Below are positions 11,263 through 27,926 of a stretch of 44,025 bases of DNA, piece by piece. A program made the translations under genes and the position numbers. Source of the stretch: Betaproteobacteria bacterium (lineage in GTDB: Bacteria; Pseudomonadota; Gammaproteobacteria; Burkholderiales; UBA3065); contig RFMI01000062.1 of assembly GCA_009927815.1 (NCBI GenBank), positions 1 through 44,025 on the forward strand, in the 5' to 3' direction. The notes beneath the pieces are model-generated. The model was not told the origin of the DNA. It did not search any database and saw only the letters and a list, made by a program, of their open reading frames with translations. Position 1 is the first letter of the stretch. Each line of letters begins with the position of its first letter.

Positions 11263-14200
11263 GTGCGCCTGACCCAGATCAAGCTCGCCGGCTTCAAGAG
11301 CTTCGTCGATCCCGTGGCGATTCCGGTGCCCGGACAGTTGGTGGGCGTGGTCGGGCCCAATGGCTGCGGCAAGTCCAACATCATCGATGCAGTGCGCTGG
11401 GTGCTCGGCGAGTCGGCGGCCGGCCGGCTGCGCGGCGAGTCGCTGCAGGACGTCATTTTCAACGGCTCGAGCGGGCGCAAACCGGTGGCGCGCGCGTCGG
11501 TGGAACTGCTGTTCGACAACCGCGAGGGACGGGCGCCCGGGCAGTGGCAGCCGTTTGCCGAGATTGCGGTGCGTCGGGTGCTCGAGCGCAACGGTGACTC
11601 GCAGTTCTTCATCAACAACCTCGCGGTGCGCAAGCGTGATGTTGGCGACCTGTTTTTGGGCACTGGCGTGGGCGCCCGCGCCTACGGCATCATCGAGCAG
11701 GGCATGGTCAACCGCATTGTCGAGGCGCGTCCCGAGGAGTTGCGCAACTTCCTCGAAGAAGCCGCCGGCGTGTCGCGCTACCGCGAGCGCCGAAGGAGAC
11801 CGAGGGCCGGCTGGGCGACGCCCGCATCAACCTCGACCGCGTCGAGGACGTGCTGCGCAGCCTTGATGAGCAAATCGCCCGTCTGACCACACAAGCCGCT
11901 GCCGCTCAGCGCTATCGCGATCTGTCTGCCGAGCTGAAGACGGTGCAGGCCACGCTGGTGGGTTTGCGGGCGTATCTGGCCAGCGAGCAGGCACGGGCCG
12001 CTGAGATCGAGGCCGCCGCCACCGAGACCGCGATTGAGGCACAAATGTCGCAGGTGCGCGCGCTCGAAGCCGATGTCGAGGCTCTGCGGCAGACGCAAGT
12101 TCACGCCGCCGATGAGCTCAGTTCCCGTCAAGCGGCAATGTATGCGGCCGGCGCCGAGGTCGCTCGCATCGAGCAGAGCCTGCAGCATGTGCAGCAGACT
12201 CGCGCGGCGCTCGACGCCCGCATTCGGGCCCAGCAGCAGCGCGAATCCGAGGAGACCGAGCGCGCGCGTCAGCTTGCCGCTGCGCAGGCCACCGTCGCCG
12301 ACGAAATTGCCGGGGCGCAGGCGCTGGCCGCCGACGCTACGCGCCGTCAGCACCAGGCCGAGTCCGACTGCAGCGCCGCTGAATCGGCTGAGGCCGGGGC
12401 GCAGCAGGCGCTGGGGGAGATCGCAAGCCAGCGCCAGAGTGCCCGCAGCGCAGTGCAGACCGCCGAGTCCGAGGTGCGCATGGTTGGCCAGCGGCTCGAC
12501 ACCATCGCCCGCCAGCTGGCGCGGCTCGAATCGGAGATCGCGGCTGCGGCAGCCGACGGCAGTGCTGCCGACGATGCGGCGGCCGACTCCCGACTGGCCG
12601 ACCTGCAGCGCATGCTCGACGAGCAGACCGCCCTGGGGCAGTCATTGCAGGGCGAGATCAGCGCACGCGAGCCAGAGTTGGCCGTGTTGCGCGACGAGTT
12701 GACGCAACTGACTCGCGACCTCGCTGCCGCCCAAGCCCGCGCCGAATCGCTGGATGCGCTGCGCCGTCAGCAGGGCGCTGGGCTCGATCCCTGGCTCAAG
12801 ACACGCGGCTTGTCCGCGGCGCCTCGGCTGCTCGATGGTTTGCGGGTCGTGGCGGGTTGGGAGGCGGCTTTCGAGGTGGCGCTTGGGGCACGCCTGCAGG
12901 CGCGGCAGGTGCAGTCGATCACCGATCACAGCAGCGATGAGTTGCCACCCACGCTGGCTTTGATCGAGGCCGGTGCCAGTGATGCACGGTCGGCTGACGC
13001 GTCGGACGGCCTGACGCCGCTGGTGACCCGGCTGCAGGCGTGTCCAGCCGGTCTGGCCGCGTCGCTGCATGCGGCGCTGGCTGGCGTCTTCTGTGCTGAC
13101 GACCTCGCCAGCGCCTTGCGGGACCGCGGGCGTTTGCGCGACGGCGAGTCGCTGGTGTGCCCGAACGGCGTGCTGGTGTGGCGGCATGGCCTGCTGGTGG
13201 GTGGGCAGGGCGGGCAACTCTCGGTCCAGGCCGATTGGCTGACCCAGACCGCGCGGGTCGCCGAACTGGTTGCAGCCCGAGCGCCGCTGCAGGTCCGCCT
13301 AGAGGACGCGCAGGTGGCCCAGCGCCGCGACCAGCAGCAATGGCAGGCACTGCAACCGACCCTCGAGCAGACCCGTCGGGAGTTGCGAGGCCTCGAGGTG
13401 GCCGCTGCCCGCCGGCGCGAGGCGCAGGCGCAGGCGCAGGCGCGGCGCCAGGCCATTACCAGCGAACAAGCGCATCTGCAGTCGGATCAGCACGTGCAGC
13501 AGGACACGCTGTTGCGGGCGCAGGCCGAGGTTGCGGCGATGGCCGGCGAGGCGGCCGCCTTCGACGCGAGCTGGCAGGATGCGCAGACCGCTGCTGCCGA
13601 ATCGCGGGCCACCGCGCAGTCGGCGCGTGAGCGTCGTCGCCAAGCAGAGCGCGCTGCCCAAGAGGCGGCCTACCGCGTGCAGACCCTGCAGTCACGGGCT
13701 GCCGAGCTCGAGGCCAGCCGCGTCCAGGCGACGCAACGGGTGCAGCAACTGGCGGACGAGCTGGCCACTCTGCGTGCCGAGTCTGCGGCGCTGGAGGACC
13801 AGACCCTGCCGGCCAGTTTGGCGGAGGCGGTGCAGGCGCGTTTGCAGTCCGAGAGCGACCTGCAGACTGCTCGCGAGGCCAGCGAGGCAGCAGTGACGGC
13901 GCTGCGCGAGTCGGAGCAGCAGCGCATGGTCGCAGAACACGCTTTGACTCCGCTGCGCGAGCAACTGGCAACCTTGCGGGCGCGAATCGAGGCGGCGGTG
14001 CTGCAGCGAGGCCAGCAGCTCGATCTGCTGACAGGGATGGGGGTGGCGCCGCAGGCGGTCGATGTCCCCGAAGATCTCGATGAGGAGCCGCTGCGCCGCC
14101 GCGTCGGGCGTCTGCAGCGCGATATCGAGGCGCTTGGCGACGTCAACCTGGCGGCGATCGCCGAACTGGCCGAAGCCAGCGAGCGACGGGGCTTTCTGGA

Positions 14201-14747
14201 TGCGCAGGCGACCGACTTGCGCGCTGCCATCGGCACGCTGGAGGACGCCATCCGCCGCATCGACCGCGACAGTCGCGAGCGGCTGCAGCACACCTTCGAC
14301 GAGGTCAACCGTGGCCTGGCCGATTTGTTTCCAGCCATGTTCGGCGGCGGTGAGGCGCGCCTCGAACTCACCGGCGACGAGATTCTCGATGCTGGTCTGC
14401 ACCTGACAGCCCATCCGCCGGGCAAGCGCAACACCAGCCTAGCGCTGCTCTCCGGCGGTGAAAAAGCGCTCACCGCGCTGGCGTTGGTGTTTGCCCTGTT
14501 CCGCCTCAATCCGGCCCCGTTCTGCTTGCTCGACGAGGTCGACGCGCCTCTCGACGACAGCAACACCGAGCGTTTTTGCCAGCTGGTGCGGCGCATGTCG
14601 GCGCAGACGCAGTTCTTGTTCATCACCCACAACAAGGTGACGATGGAGATGGCCGCCCAGCTGGTCGGGGTGACCATGCCTGAGCCTGGCGTGTCGCGGG
14701 TGGTGGCAGTCGATGTCGCCGAGGCGGTGCGTTTGGCGGCGGCTTGA
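11263..14747 (+). CDS. smc: Chromosome segregation protein SMC, apparent frameshift near 11793
   Basis: [51 protein letters not shown]; coiled coil; C-terminal [40 protein letters not shown]. ORFs 11263-11886 and 11850-14747 join if one base is restored ([32 protein letters not shown]). Confidence 0.94.
13421..13444 (+). repeat. Short tandem GGCGCA hexamer tract inside smc
   Basis: GGCGCA x3 followed by GGCGCG, encoding EAQAQAQAR in the coiled coil. Confidence 0.6.
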
Positions 14748-14775
14748 GCAGGCTCGCGCGTCTCGGCCGTATAAT
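14744..14775 (+). promoter_or_regulatory. Candidate promoter in the smc-zipA gap
   Basis: Perfect TATAAT at 14770-14775; TTGAGC at 14744-14749 with a long (20 nt) spacer. Confidence 0.4.
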
Positions 14776-14813
14776 CAAGTGATTGGCGGACAATTCGAGA
14801 GTGATTTTCAGAT

Positions 14814-18737
<3,924 letters not shown>

Positions 18738-18738
<1 letters not shown>

Positions 18739-19477
18739 TGCTGGCCATCATCGGTGGAAGCGGCTTCGACAGCAGCGCTGTGCTGCAAGAGCCTCGCGAG
18801 ATGCTGGAGACCACGCGTTTTGGCGAGCCCTCGGCGCCCCTGTGGTCGGCTCGCTTGGCGCCACCCGGGTGATTGTGCTGGCGCGCCACGGGCGTCCGCA
18901 TCGCATTCCGCCGCATCGGATCAACTACCGCGCCAACATCCTCGCGCTGCGCCAAGCCGGCGTGCGGCGTGTGGTGGCGGTGGCGTCGGTCGGCGGTATT
19001 GCGGCCGGTCTGGGTGCCGGCGCCGTGATTGTTCCCGATCAGATCATCGATTACACGCACTCGCGCGACCACACTTTTTGCGACGATGGCAGCGACCCGC
19101 TTCGCCACATCGACTTCACCCAGCCGTTCGACACCGACCTGCGCGAGCGTTTGATCGACGCCGCGCATCGGCTTGGCATCTCGGCGCGATCTGGCGGCAC
19201 CTACGCCGCCACGCAAGGGCCGCGACTGGAGACCGCCGCCGAGATTCGGCGCCTGCAGCGCGACGGCGCCGATATGGTCGGCATGACCGGGATGCCGGAA
19301 GCCGCGCTGGCTCGAGAAGCCGGTTTGGCCTATGCCATGTTGGCGGTGGTGGCCAACGACGCGGCGGGTATCGGCGAGAGTGCCGAGCGCGTCTCGCTGG
19401 ATGCTGCACACACTGCTTTCGCGGCGGCTATGCAGCAGGTCGTGCGCATCGTGCAGCACCTGGCGGAGGACCTCTGA
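18738..19477 (+). CDS. S-methyl-5'-thioinosine/5'-methylthioadenosine phosphorylase family, apparent frameshift near 18842
   Basis: [35 protein letters not shown] | [53 protein letters not shown]; one G missing at CTGTGG. Confidence 0.88.
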
Positions 19478-20010
19478 TGGCTGTGCGGCCAGTATTGCGA
19501 ATGGGCGACCCGCGGTTGCTGCAGGTCTCGGCGCCGGTCAGCACCTTTGGCACGCCTGAGTTGCGCGAGCTGGTGCACGACCTGCAAGACACCATGGCGG
19601 CGCTCAACGGCGCAGGCATCGCTGCGCCTCAGATCGGCGTGTTGCTGCAAGTGGTGATCTTTGGCGTGGGCAGCAATCCGCGCTATCCCGACGCCGACCA
19701 AGTGCCCTACACCGTCCTTTGCAATCCGGCCATTACGCCGCTCGACGATGCGGAGGAGGAGGGCTGGGAGGGCTGCCTGTCGGTGCCGGGGATGCGTGGT
19801 GTCGTGCCGCGTCACGCAAGGGTGCGTTACACCGGTTGCGACCTCGACGGCAACCCGATCGACCGCACGGTCGCGGGCTTCCATGCCCGCGTGGTCCAGC
19901 ACGAGTGCGACCACCTCTGGGGCATCCTCTACCCGATGCGCGTCCGTGACATGAGCCGGTTCGGTTTTACCGAGGCGCTGTTTCCTGGACAGGTTATCGC
20001 CGACGACTAA
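19477..20010 (+). CDS. def: Peptide deformylase
   Basis: Three PDF motifs: [30 protein letters not shown]. Confidence 0.95.
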   Translation: MAVRPVLRMGDPRLLQVSAPVSTFGTPELRELVHDLQDTMAALNGAGIAAPQIGVLLQVVIFGVGSNPRYPDADQVPYTVLCNPAITPLDDAEEEGWEGCLSVPGMRGVVPRHARVRYTGCDLDGNPIDRTVAGFHARVVQHECDHLWGILYPMRVRDMSRFGFTEALFPGQVIADD

Positions 20011-20047
20011 GTGGCCCGGCAGATCGTCTGGGCGACGTCGCGGTGCT

Positions 20048-21004
20048 CTACCGAACCTCGAGACTGCCCAGCGCCTTTGCCAAGGCGGCGCCAGCGGTCG
20101 CGCCCAGTCGCCGCGCGAAGCGCTCGCTGAAATCCGGTTTCTGCGTGTAATCGACGACGTCTTCGGCTTTGAACACGTCGCGAGCGACGCTGTCGGTGCT
20201 GCCGATGGCGTCGGCCAGGCCCAGGTCTACGGCCTGCGTGCCGGTCCACATCAGGCCGCCGAATAGACGAGCGTCCGGCTTGAGCCGCTGCCCGCGGCCA
20301 CGTTTGACCGCGTCGATGAAATGCGCGTGGATGTCGTCGAGCAGGCGCCGGGCGTGCGCCACCTCGTCCGGTTTGACCGGCGAGAACGGGTCGAGAAAGG
20401 CTTTGTTCTCGCCCGCGGTGAGCAATCGGCGTTCGACACCGAGGCGCTCCATACCACCGGTGAAGCCGAATCCATTCATGATCACACCGATCGAACCCAC
20501 GATGCTCGACGGGTTGACGTAGATGCGGTCGGCGGCTGCGGCGATGTAGTAACCGCCCGAGGCGCAAATGTCCTGCACCACTGCGTGCAAGGGGACGTCG
20601 GGGTGTAGCTGGCGCAGCCGGCGGACCTCGCGGTAGATCAGATCGGATTGCACCGGGCTGCCGCCCGGGCTATCGATCTGCAGCAGCACGCCGCGCGTGT
20701 TCTCGTCCTTGAAAGCGGACTGCAATGCTTCAATCACGTGGTCCGCGGAGACTTCGCCATCCGCTTCGATCACGCCCTCGATGCGCACCAGCGCCGTGTG
20801 CGGTTTGCCGTGACCAGCGGGTTCGCCGCCGAGGCTGGCCACCACCAGCACCGCGCCCAGCAAGATCAAGCTGTTGATGCTGCGGAAGGCGATGCTCCAG
20901 CGTCGCGCGCGGCGTTTTTCGTCCAGCGCTTCACGGGCCAAGTCGACCAGGATGTCGCGGGCCGGATCGGTGGACTGAAGGGAGTGCGGGTTCGGGTCGG
21001 TCAT
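20048..21004 (-). CDS. sppA: Signal peptide peptidase SppA-like, S49 family
   Basis: LLQIDSPGGSPVQSDLIYREVRRLR; CASGGYYIAAAADRIYVNPSSIVGSIGVI; N-terminal TM. Confidence 0.93.
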   Translation of the reverse strand: MTDPNPHSLQSTDPARDILVDLAREALDEKRRARRWSIAFRSINSLILLGAVLVVASLGGEPAGHGKPHTALVRIEGVIEADGEVSADHVIEALQSAFKDENTRGVLLQIDSPGGSPVQSDLIYREVRRLRQLHPDVPLHAVVQDICASGGYYIAAAADRIYVNPSSIVGSIGVIMNGFGFTGGMERLGVERRLLTAGENKAFLDPFSPVKPDEVAHARRLLDDIHAHFIDAVKRGRGQRLKPDARLFGGLMWTGTQAVDLGLADAIGSTDSVARDVFKAEDVVDYTQKPDFSERFARRLGATAGAALAKALGSLEVR

Positions 21005-21012
21005 GGACAGTG

Positions 21013-21693
21013 TTATAGCGCAGCGACGGGTTCGTGGGTGCGCAACCAGCGATCGAGTTGACCGTAGTCGTCGCACAGGATGCGGGTGGCGGGTCCGTGC
21101 AGCGCTTCGCGCGGGTGCGCGCCAAAGGTCACACCGACAAAGGCAGTTCCCGCCGATTCGGCCATCAGCCGGTCATGGCTGGTGTCGCCGATCATCAGCG
21201 TGCGCGAGGGGCTCACGCTGAACTCGTCCATCAGCTCGAGCAGCATCGCCGGATGCGGCTTGGGGTGGGTCTCGTCGGCGCAGCGCGATCCGTGGAATAG
21301 CGGGCCGAGGCCGGTGGTGCCGAACTGCCGGTCAAGTCCAGCGCGGCTTTTGCCGGTGGCGACAGCCAGTCCGCTGCCGCGAATGCTGAGCCAGCCGAGC
21401 AGGTCGCGGGCGCCGCTGAAAGGCTGGATCACGCCGCCGGCGTCGCGGCCGACGAAGATGCGCTTGTAGTGCGCGACCACGTCGAGCAGCACGCCATGCG
21501 CCACGCCAGGGAAACAATAGGCCAGCGCATCGTCCAGACCCAGCCCGATGACATGTCGGGCGTCATCCAGCGACGGGCGGGGTGCGCCAGCAGCGTCCGC
21601 TGCGTCGAGGATGCACTGGGCGATGAGTCCGGCCGAGTCGACCACGGTGCCGTCCCAGTCGAACACGATCAGGTCGAAATCAGTGGCTGCCAT
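21013..21693 (-). CDS. HAD-superfamily hydrolase (phosphoglycolate phosphatase-like)
   Basis: FDLIVFDWDGTVVDS; LAVATGKSRAGLDRQFG; TLMIGDTSHDRLMAESAG. Confidence 0.9.
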   Translation of the reverse strand: MAATDFDLIVFDWDGTVVDSAGLIAQCILDAADAAGAPRPSLDDARHVIGLGLDDALAYCFPGVAHGVLLDVVAHYKRIFVGRDAGGVIQPFSGARDLLGWLSIRGSGLAVATGKSRAGLDRQFGTTGLGPLFHGSRCADETHPKPHPAMLLELMDEFSVSPSRTLMIGDTSHDRLMAESAGTAFVGVTFGAHPREALHGPATRILCDDYGQLDRWLRTHEPVAAL

Positions 21694-22726
21694 GGCTGTC
21701 TCCGCCTAGGGCTGCGTCAAGCCGGTCGACAAATCCTTGCAGAGCAGGCGGCAAGGGCGCGGTGACGGTCATCGGCTCGCCGCTGGCGGGGTGGGTGAAC
21801 GTCATCTGGTGGGCGTGCAGGAACATCCGCTTAAGACCCTGCTTGGCCAGCGTCCGGTTCCATTCGAAGTCGCCATATTTGTCGTCACCGGCGATCGGGT
21901 GGCCGGTGTGTTGCAAGTGGACGCGGATCTGGTGGGTACGACCCGTCAGAAGCTCGCAGTCGAGCAGGCAAGCGTCCGGCCAGCGTTGTTGCAACCGGAA
22001 TACGGTCTCGCTGGCCTGACCGTCGGCCGACACACTCACCCGCCGTTCGCCGTCGGCGTTGACGTACTTGTGCAAAGCCGCCCGCACCGTACGCTTGTCG
22101 TCGCGCCATGCGCCATCGACCAGCGCGAGATAGTGTTTGTCGGTGGCGCCGTCGCGCAACTCGTCATGCAGGCGCCGCAGCGCCGAGCGTTTTTTGGCCA
22201 GCAGCAGTACGCCAGAGGTTTCGCGGTCAAGGCGATGCACCAGCTCGAGGTCGCGCAATTCGGGCCGCGCCATCCGCACCTGTTCGATCAGGCCGAAGCT
22301 CACGCCGCTGCCGCCATGCACGGCCACGCCAGCCGGCTTGTCGACGATCAGCAGGTGTGCGTCCTCGAACAGCAGCGGGAAGTCGCGTGGCGGCGCCGCG
22401 CGCGTGTCATCGCGCTCGGCGATGCGCACCGGCGGGACGCGCACCGTCTGACCGATGGCCAGCTTGTGCTCGGGCTTGACTCGGCCGCCGTCAACCCGCA
22501 CCTCGCCACTGCGCAGGATCCGGTAGATGTGGCTCTTCGGCACGCCCTTAAGCAGGCGGGTGAGAAAGTTGTCGACGCGCTGGCCGTCGCTGCCCTCGTC
22601 GACGGTGACCAAGCTTACTTGCGCCGCACTGACGATATCTTTACGCGGAGGCGCTGAAGTCCCTATACTTGGTGCTCCACCCGGTTGGGTCCGGGCCGGA
22701 CGATTTCCCTGGTTAATGTCGTTCAC
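21680..22726 (-). CDS. rluC: 23S rRNA pseudouridine synthase RluC (start codon uncertain)
   Basis: S4 domain QRVDNFLTRLLKGVPKSHIYRILRSGEVRVDG; catalytic LELVHRLDRETSGVLLLAKKRSALRRLH. Confidence 0.93.
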   Translation of the reverse strand: MNDINQGNRPARTQPGGAPSIGTSAPPRKDIVSAAQVSLVTVDEGSDGQRVDNFLTRLLKGVPKSHIYRILRSGEVRVDGGRVKPEHKLAIGQTVRVPPVRIAERDDTRAAPPRDFPLLFEDAHLLIVDKPAGVAVHGGSGVSFGLIEQVRMARPELRDLELVHRLDRETSGVLLLAKKRSALRRLHDELRDGATDKHYLALVDGAWRDDKRTVRAALHKYVNADGERRVSVSADGQASETVFRLQQRWPDACLLDCELLTGRTHQIRVHLQHTGHPIAGDDKYGDFEWNRTLAKQGLKRMFLHAHQMTFTHPASGEPMTVTAPLPPALQGFVDRLDAALGGDSHGSH

Positions 22727-23102
22727 CAGCTGCGTTTAGCGGACAAGCAACGAGTCTACCCAAGATTGCGTGCTCGAGACCGACAAGGTTTTCGGGCGGC
22801 GTCCAAGGCCCAAGTGATGGCGCGCCGCGCTGTCGGCCCCGATTGGTGAGGACCTGAGTCCCCGATCGCAGCCACAGCAGAGCTCCGCAGGCAGGTGCCG
22901 GCTTCAGTCGGCCCCCGCGTGAGATGGTCCGTCAACGGCTGAACGCGCCACCCTGGCATTGAGTGTCTGTGCTGACCATCCGGAAGTCCCCCGACGATAG
23001 CGTTTCTACCCGTGCTGCCCAAGCAGCCGCGGGTTTTGTCGCGTCGCGACCGACGACTGGCTGACGGCTGATACGTCCCGCTCGAGCGCGCGGGAGAGTG
23101 AA
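22727..23102 (+). promoter_or_regulatory. Long leader region upstream of rne, with a hairpin at 23008-23034
   Basis: 376-nt non-coding gap between divergent rluC and rne; ACCCG..GCTG-CCCAAG-CAGC..CGGGT followed by TTTTG. Confidence 0.4.
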
Positions 23103-25795
23103 ATGAAGCGCATGTTGTTCAATGCGACGCAGGCCGAAGAGCTGCGCGTCGCCATCGTCGATGGTCAGAAGCTGATCGACCTCGACATCGAAACCGCTGG
23201 CCGCGAGCAGCGCAAATCCAACATCTACAAGGCAAGGATCACCCGCGTCGAGCCGAGTCTCGAAGCGGTGTTCGTCGATTACGGCACCGACCGCCACGGT
23301 TTTTTGCCGTTCAAAGAGATCACCAAGAGTGGTCTTGCCAGCGACGCCGAGCCTGTTAAGGGCCGGCCCGCGGACTGGATCAAGGAAGGCCTTGAGCTGA
23401 TCGTTCAGGTCGACAAGGACGAGCGCGGCAACAAGGGTGCGGCGCTCACCACCTACATCAGTCTGGCAGGTCGCTATCTGGTGCTGATGCCCAACAACCC
23501 GCGCGGCGGTGGCGTCAGCCGCCGCATCGAGGGCGAGGACCGCAACGAGCTGCGCGACCTGATCGCCCAGCTCGAGATTCCTGCCGGCATGAGTGTGATC
23601 GCGCGCACCGCAGGCATCGGCCGGGCGCTCGAAGAGCTGCAGTGGGACCTCAACTACCTGCTGCAACTGTGGCGCGCCATCGAGGGCGCCGCCGACAGCG
23701 CGCCGGGTCCGTTCTTGATTTACCAAGAATCGAGCCTGGTCATTCGCGCCATCCGCGATTACTTCACCGCCGACATCGGCGAGATCCTCATCGACACCCG
23801 GCTATTCACGAGCAGGCCGAGCAGTTCATGAGCCACGTGATGCCGGCCAACGTCAATCGCGTCAAGCTCTACAAGGACGACGTGCCGCTGTTCTCGCGCT
23901 TCCAGATCGAGCACCAGATCGAGACCGCGTACTCGCGGCAGGTCAACCTGCCGTCGGGTGGCGCCATTGTCATCGACCACACCGAAGCGCTGGTCGCGGT
24001 GGACGTCAACTCGGCGCGTTCGACCCGCGGTTCGGACATCGAGGAGACCGCCTTCCGCACCAACCTCGAAGCTGCCGACGAAGTCGCTCGCCAGCTGCGA
24101 CTGCGCGACCTTGGCGGTCTGGTGGTGATCGACTTCATCGACATGGAGTCGGCGAAGAACCAGCGCGACGTGGAGAACCGTCTCAAGGACGCGCTGCATC
24201 TGGACCGCGCCCGCGTGCAGATGGGCAAGATCTCGCGCTTCGGCATGCTCGAGCTGTCGCGTCAGCGGCTGCGTCCAGCCTTGTCGGAGGGCAGCCATAT
24301 CCCGTGTCCGCGCTGCCACGGCACTGGGTTTGTGCGCGACACCGAATCGACCGCGCTGCACGTCCTGCGCATCCTGCAAGAAGAGTCGATGAAGGAGAAC
24401 ACGGCGGCTGTGCACGTGCAGGTTCCGGTGGATGTCGGCACCTTCCTGCTCAACGAGAAGCGCAATGAGATCTGGGGCATGGAAGCGCGCCTCAAGGTCA
24501 ATGTGGTGGTGATTCCGAACTCGCACCTTGAGACGCCGAATTACGAGATCAAGCGTCTGCGTCACGACGACCTCAAAGACGCCGATCAGACCATCGCCAG
24601 CTACCAGATGGTCGAGGAGCCTGCGGAGCCGGAGCAGGCGCAGCGCAACAAGGATCGCGAGCCGCAACGGCAGGAGGCCGCTGTTAAGGGCATCACTCCG
24701 GCTCAGCCGGCGCCTGTGGTGGCTGAGGCTGCAGCCGCCCCGGTGGCGCCGCCGCCATCGTCGGGTGGTGGCTTCCTGAGCAAACTGTTCGGCTGGTTGG
24801 CGCCCAAGGCGCCAACGCCAGCACCGGCGCCGGTGGTTGCTGAACCCGCGGCCCGCCCCGAGCGCGACGGTGGCCGTGGTGGACGCGGTCGCGGCGAGCG
24901 TGGTGGACGTGGTCGTGGCCGTGGCGAAGGTGGTCGTGGTGAGCGCAGCGAATCGGCCGAGGGTCGTAGCGAGCGCAGCGAATCGCGTCAGACCGAGGGC
25001 CGTGGTGGCCGTGGTCGTGGCGAGGGCCGTGGCGCCGAAGCCCGTGCTGAGCGCGCTGAGAGTGCCGCTGCCGAGCGTCCGCAGGTGCCGGCGAGCGATA
25101 CCGCAGCGGTTGAGGCAGCTGCCGGTGAGGGCCGCTCACGCCGTCGTCGTCGCCGCCGCGGCGGCGGTGGCGGTGGTCGGGACGCCGAGAGCGACGTCGC
25201 GGTTAGCGCAACCAAGGTTGACATGGTCAATGACGAGGTTGAATCGAACGACGCTGACGTCGTGGTCGGTCTGGACGAGATCGTTCCGGTTGAGACCGTA
25301 GACAACGGTGCGCCATCGGAGTCGCCGGCTAGCGAGGCAGCGCCAACCGGTGCGCGGGGCTCGCGTCAGCGTCGGCCGCGCCGCGCCGAGTCGCCGGCTG
25401 ACGCACCAGTCGAAGCGCCCGAGGACGCTAGCGCTGACCTGGCGGCTGAGGCGGCATCGCCGGTGGTCGAGGCCGTCGCTGATCAGCCGGCTGCGCCTGT
25501 AGCCGAACCGGTCGCTGCCCCTTTGGCCGAATCGGTCGCCGAGCCCGTGGCCGCCGCTGAGCCCGCCGTCGACGCACCCGCGCCACGTCGACGCAGCCGT
25601 GCCGCGCCGAAGATCGAGATCCCGGTTGATCCCAACCTTGAACAGGTTGAGACGGTCGCGGTTGCGGTGCCGGCACCAGTGGCTGAGGTCGAAGCCGAGC
25701 CTGCCAAACCTCGCCGTCCGCGCGCCCGCCGCGCGCCGGCAGCCAAAGTGGTCGACGAGCCGCTGGAGCAGGTCGAGACCCGCAACGGCGAGTAG
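23103..25795 (+). CDS. rne: Ribonuclease E, apparent frameshift near 23797
   Basis: [61 protein letters not shown]; continues after the shift [42 protein letters not shown], Zn-link [10 protein letters not shown]- and P/A-rich tail. CCC for expected CCCC breaks the frame. Confidence 0.95.
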
Positions 25796-25800
25796 GCACG

Positions 25801-26808
25801 ATGTCCGCGTCCGACGTGATGGCAGAGCTGGCGGGTGGTGCGTTTTGCCGCCTGAGCCAGTTCGCGGTCAGCCGGGCCTGCGGCGACGACGCCCGGGTTT
25901 TCCTCAACGGGCAGCTGTCTAGCGACGTCAAAACCTTGCCTGCGGGCTGCTGGCAGCTGTCCAGCTACAGCACGCCCAAGGGCCGGGCATTGGCCACCTT
26001 TGTGCTCGCCAATGACCCCACTGAGTGCGTTGAGAGCGGCTTTTGGCTGATCACCCGGCGCAGTGTCGCCGAGCTCACCTTCAAGCGTTTGGCGATGTTC
26101 GTCATGCGCAGCAAGGTGGCGTGGGCCCACGACACCCACGCAGCCTTTGGGGTGTGTGGCACTGGCGGTCGCGAGCTGTTGGCGACTTGGCTCGGCTGCG
26201 AACCACCGGCCGAGGGGGCTTGCGTGGTGGCGACGCTTGACACTGTGGGGCTTGATGCAGACGCGACGGCTACAGATTGCCGCGTTTTGGGGCTGGGTGG
26301 AGCGGCTTGGTGGCTGCTCGTCCCGCTGGCACAAGCGGATGCGCTCGCTGGCCGTTTGGCGCACTGTCTGCCCGAGCGGTCGTCTGCCGACTGGGACGCC
26401 GTTGAAGTGGCCGCTGGTAGGCCGTGGGTCGAGAGCGAGACCCGTGAGGCCTTTGTCCCGCAGATGCTTAACCTCGACCTCACTGGCGGCATCAGCTTCA
26501 AAAAGGGCTGCTATCCCGGTCAGGAGATCGTCGCGCGTACTCAGTACTTGGGCAAGGTCAAGCGGCGCATGTTGCGTTTTGCGGTCGACGGCGTAGCGGC
26601 CTCGGTGGCTGCTGGTACATCGGTCTTTGCCGCTGCAGACGCCGATCAGGCCCTCGGACAGGTGGTTCTGGCGGCGCCGGGTGATGCCGGCTCGCAGCAG
26701 CTGCTGGCGGTGCTGCAGATGGACCTGGCCGCAGGTGCTGACCTGCGTCTTGCCGAAGCCTCCGGCCCCGCGCTGCGCCCCTTGCCTCTGCCGTATCCGC
26801 TGGACTGA
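25801..26808 (+). CDS. ygfZ: Folate-binding protein YgfZ (GcvT-like)
   Basis: Signature KGCYPGQEIVARTQYLGKVKRRM. Confidence 0.92.
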   Translation: MSASDVMAELAGGAFCRLSQFAVSRACGDDARVFLNGQLSSDVKTLPAGCWQLSSYSTPKGRALATFVLANDPTECVESGFWLITRRSVAELTFKRLAMFVMRSKVAWAHDTHAAFGVCGTGGRELLATWLGCEPPAEGACVVATLDTVGLDADATATDCRVLGLGGAAWWLLVPLAQADALAGRLAHCLPERSSADWDAVEVAAGRPWVESETREAFVPQMLNLDLTGGISFKKGCYPGQEIVARTQYLGKVKRRMLRFAVDGVAASVAAGTSVFAAADADQALGQVVLAAPGDAGSQQLLAVLQMDLAAGADLRLAEASGPALRPLPLPYPLD

Positions 26809-26900
26809 ACGGCGATCCAAACCATCGGTCGGATGGCCGAAGATTCGCCCCAACCCGCGTGCAATAATCCGCCGCACCCACCCGATATCAGGAGAATTTG

Positions 26901-27909
<1,009 letters not shown>

Positions 27910-27926
<17 letters not shown>

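Noticed and set aside
13421-13444. GGCGCA tandem tract as a phase-variable repeat
   Set aside because: Hexamer units keep the reading frame and encode coiled-coil residues; only three perfect copies.
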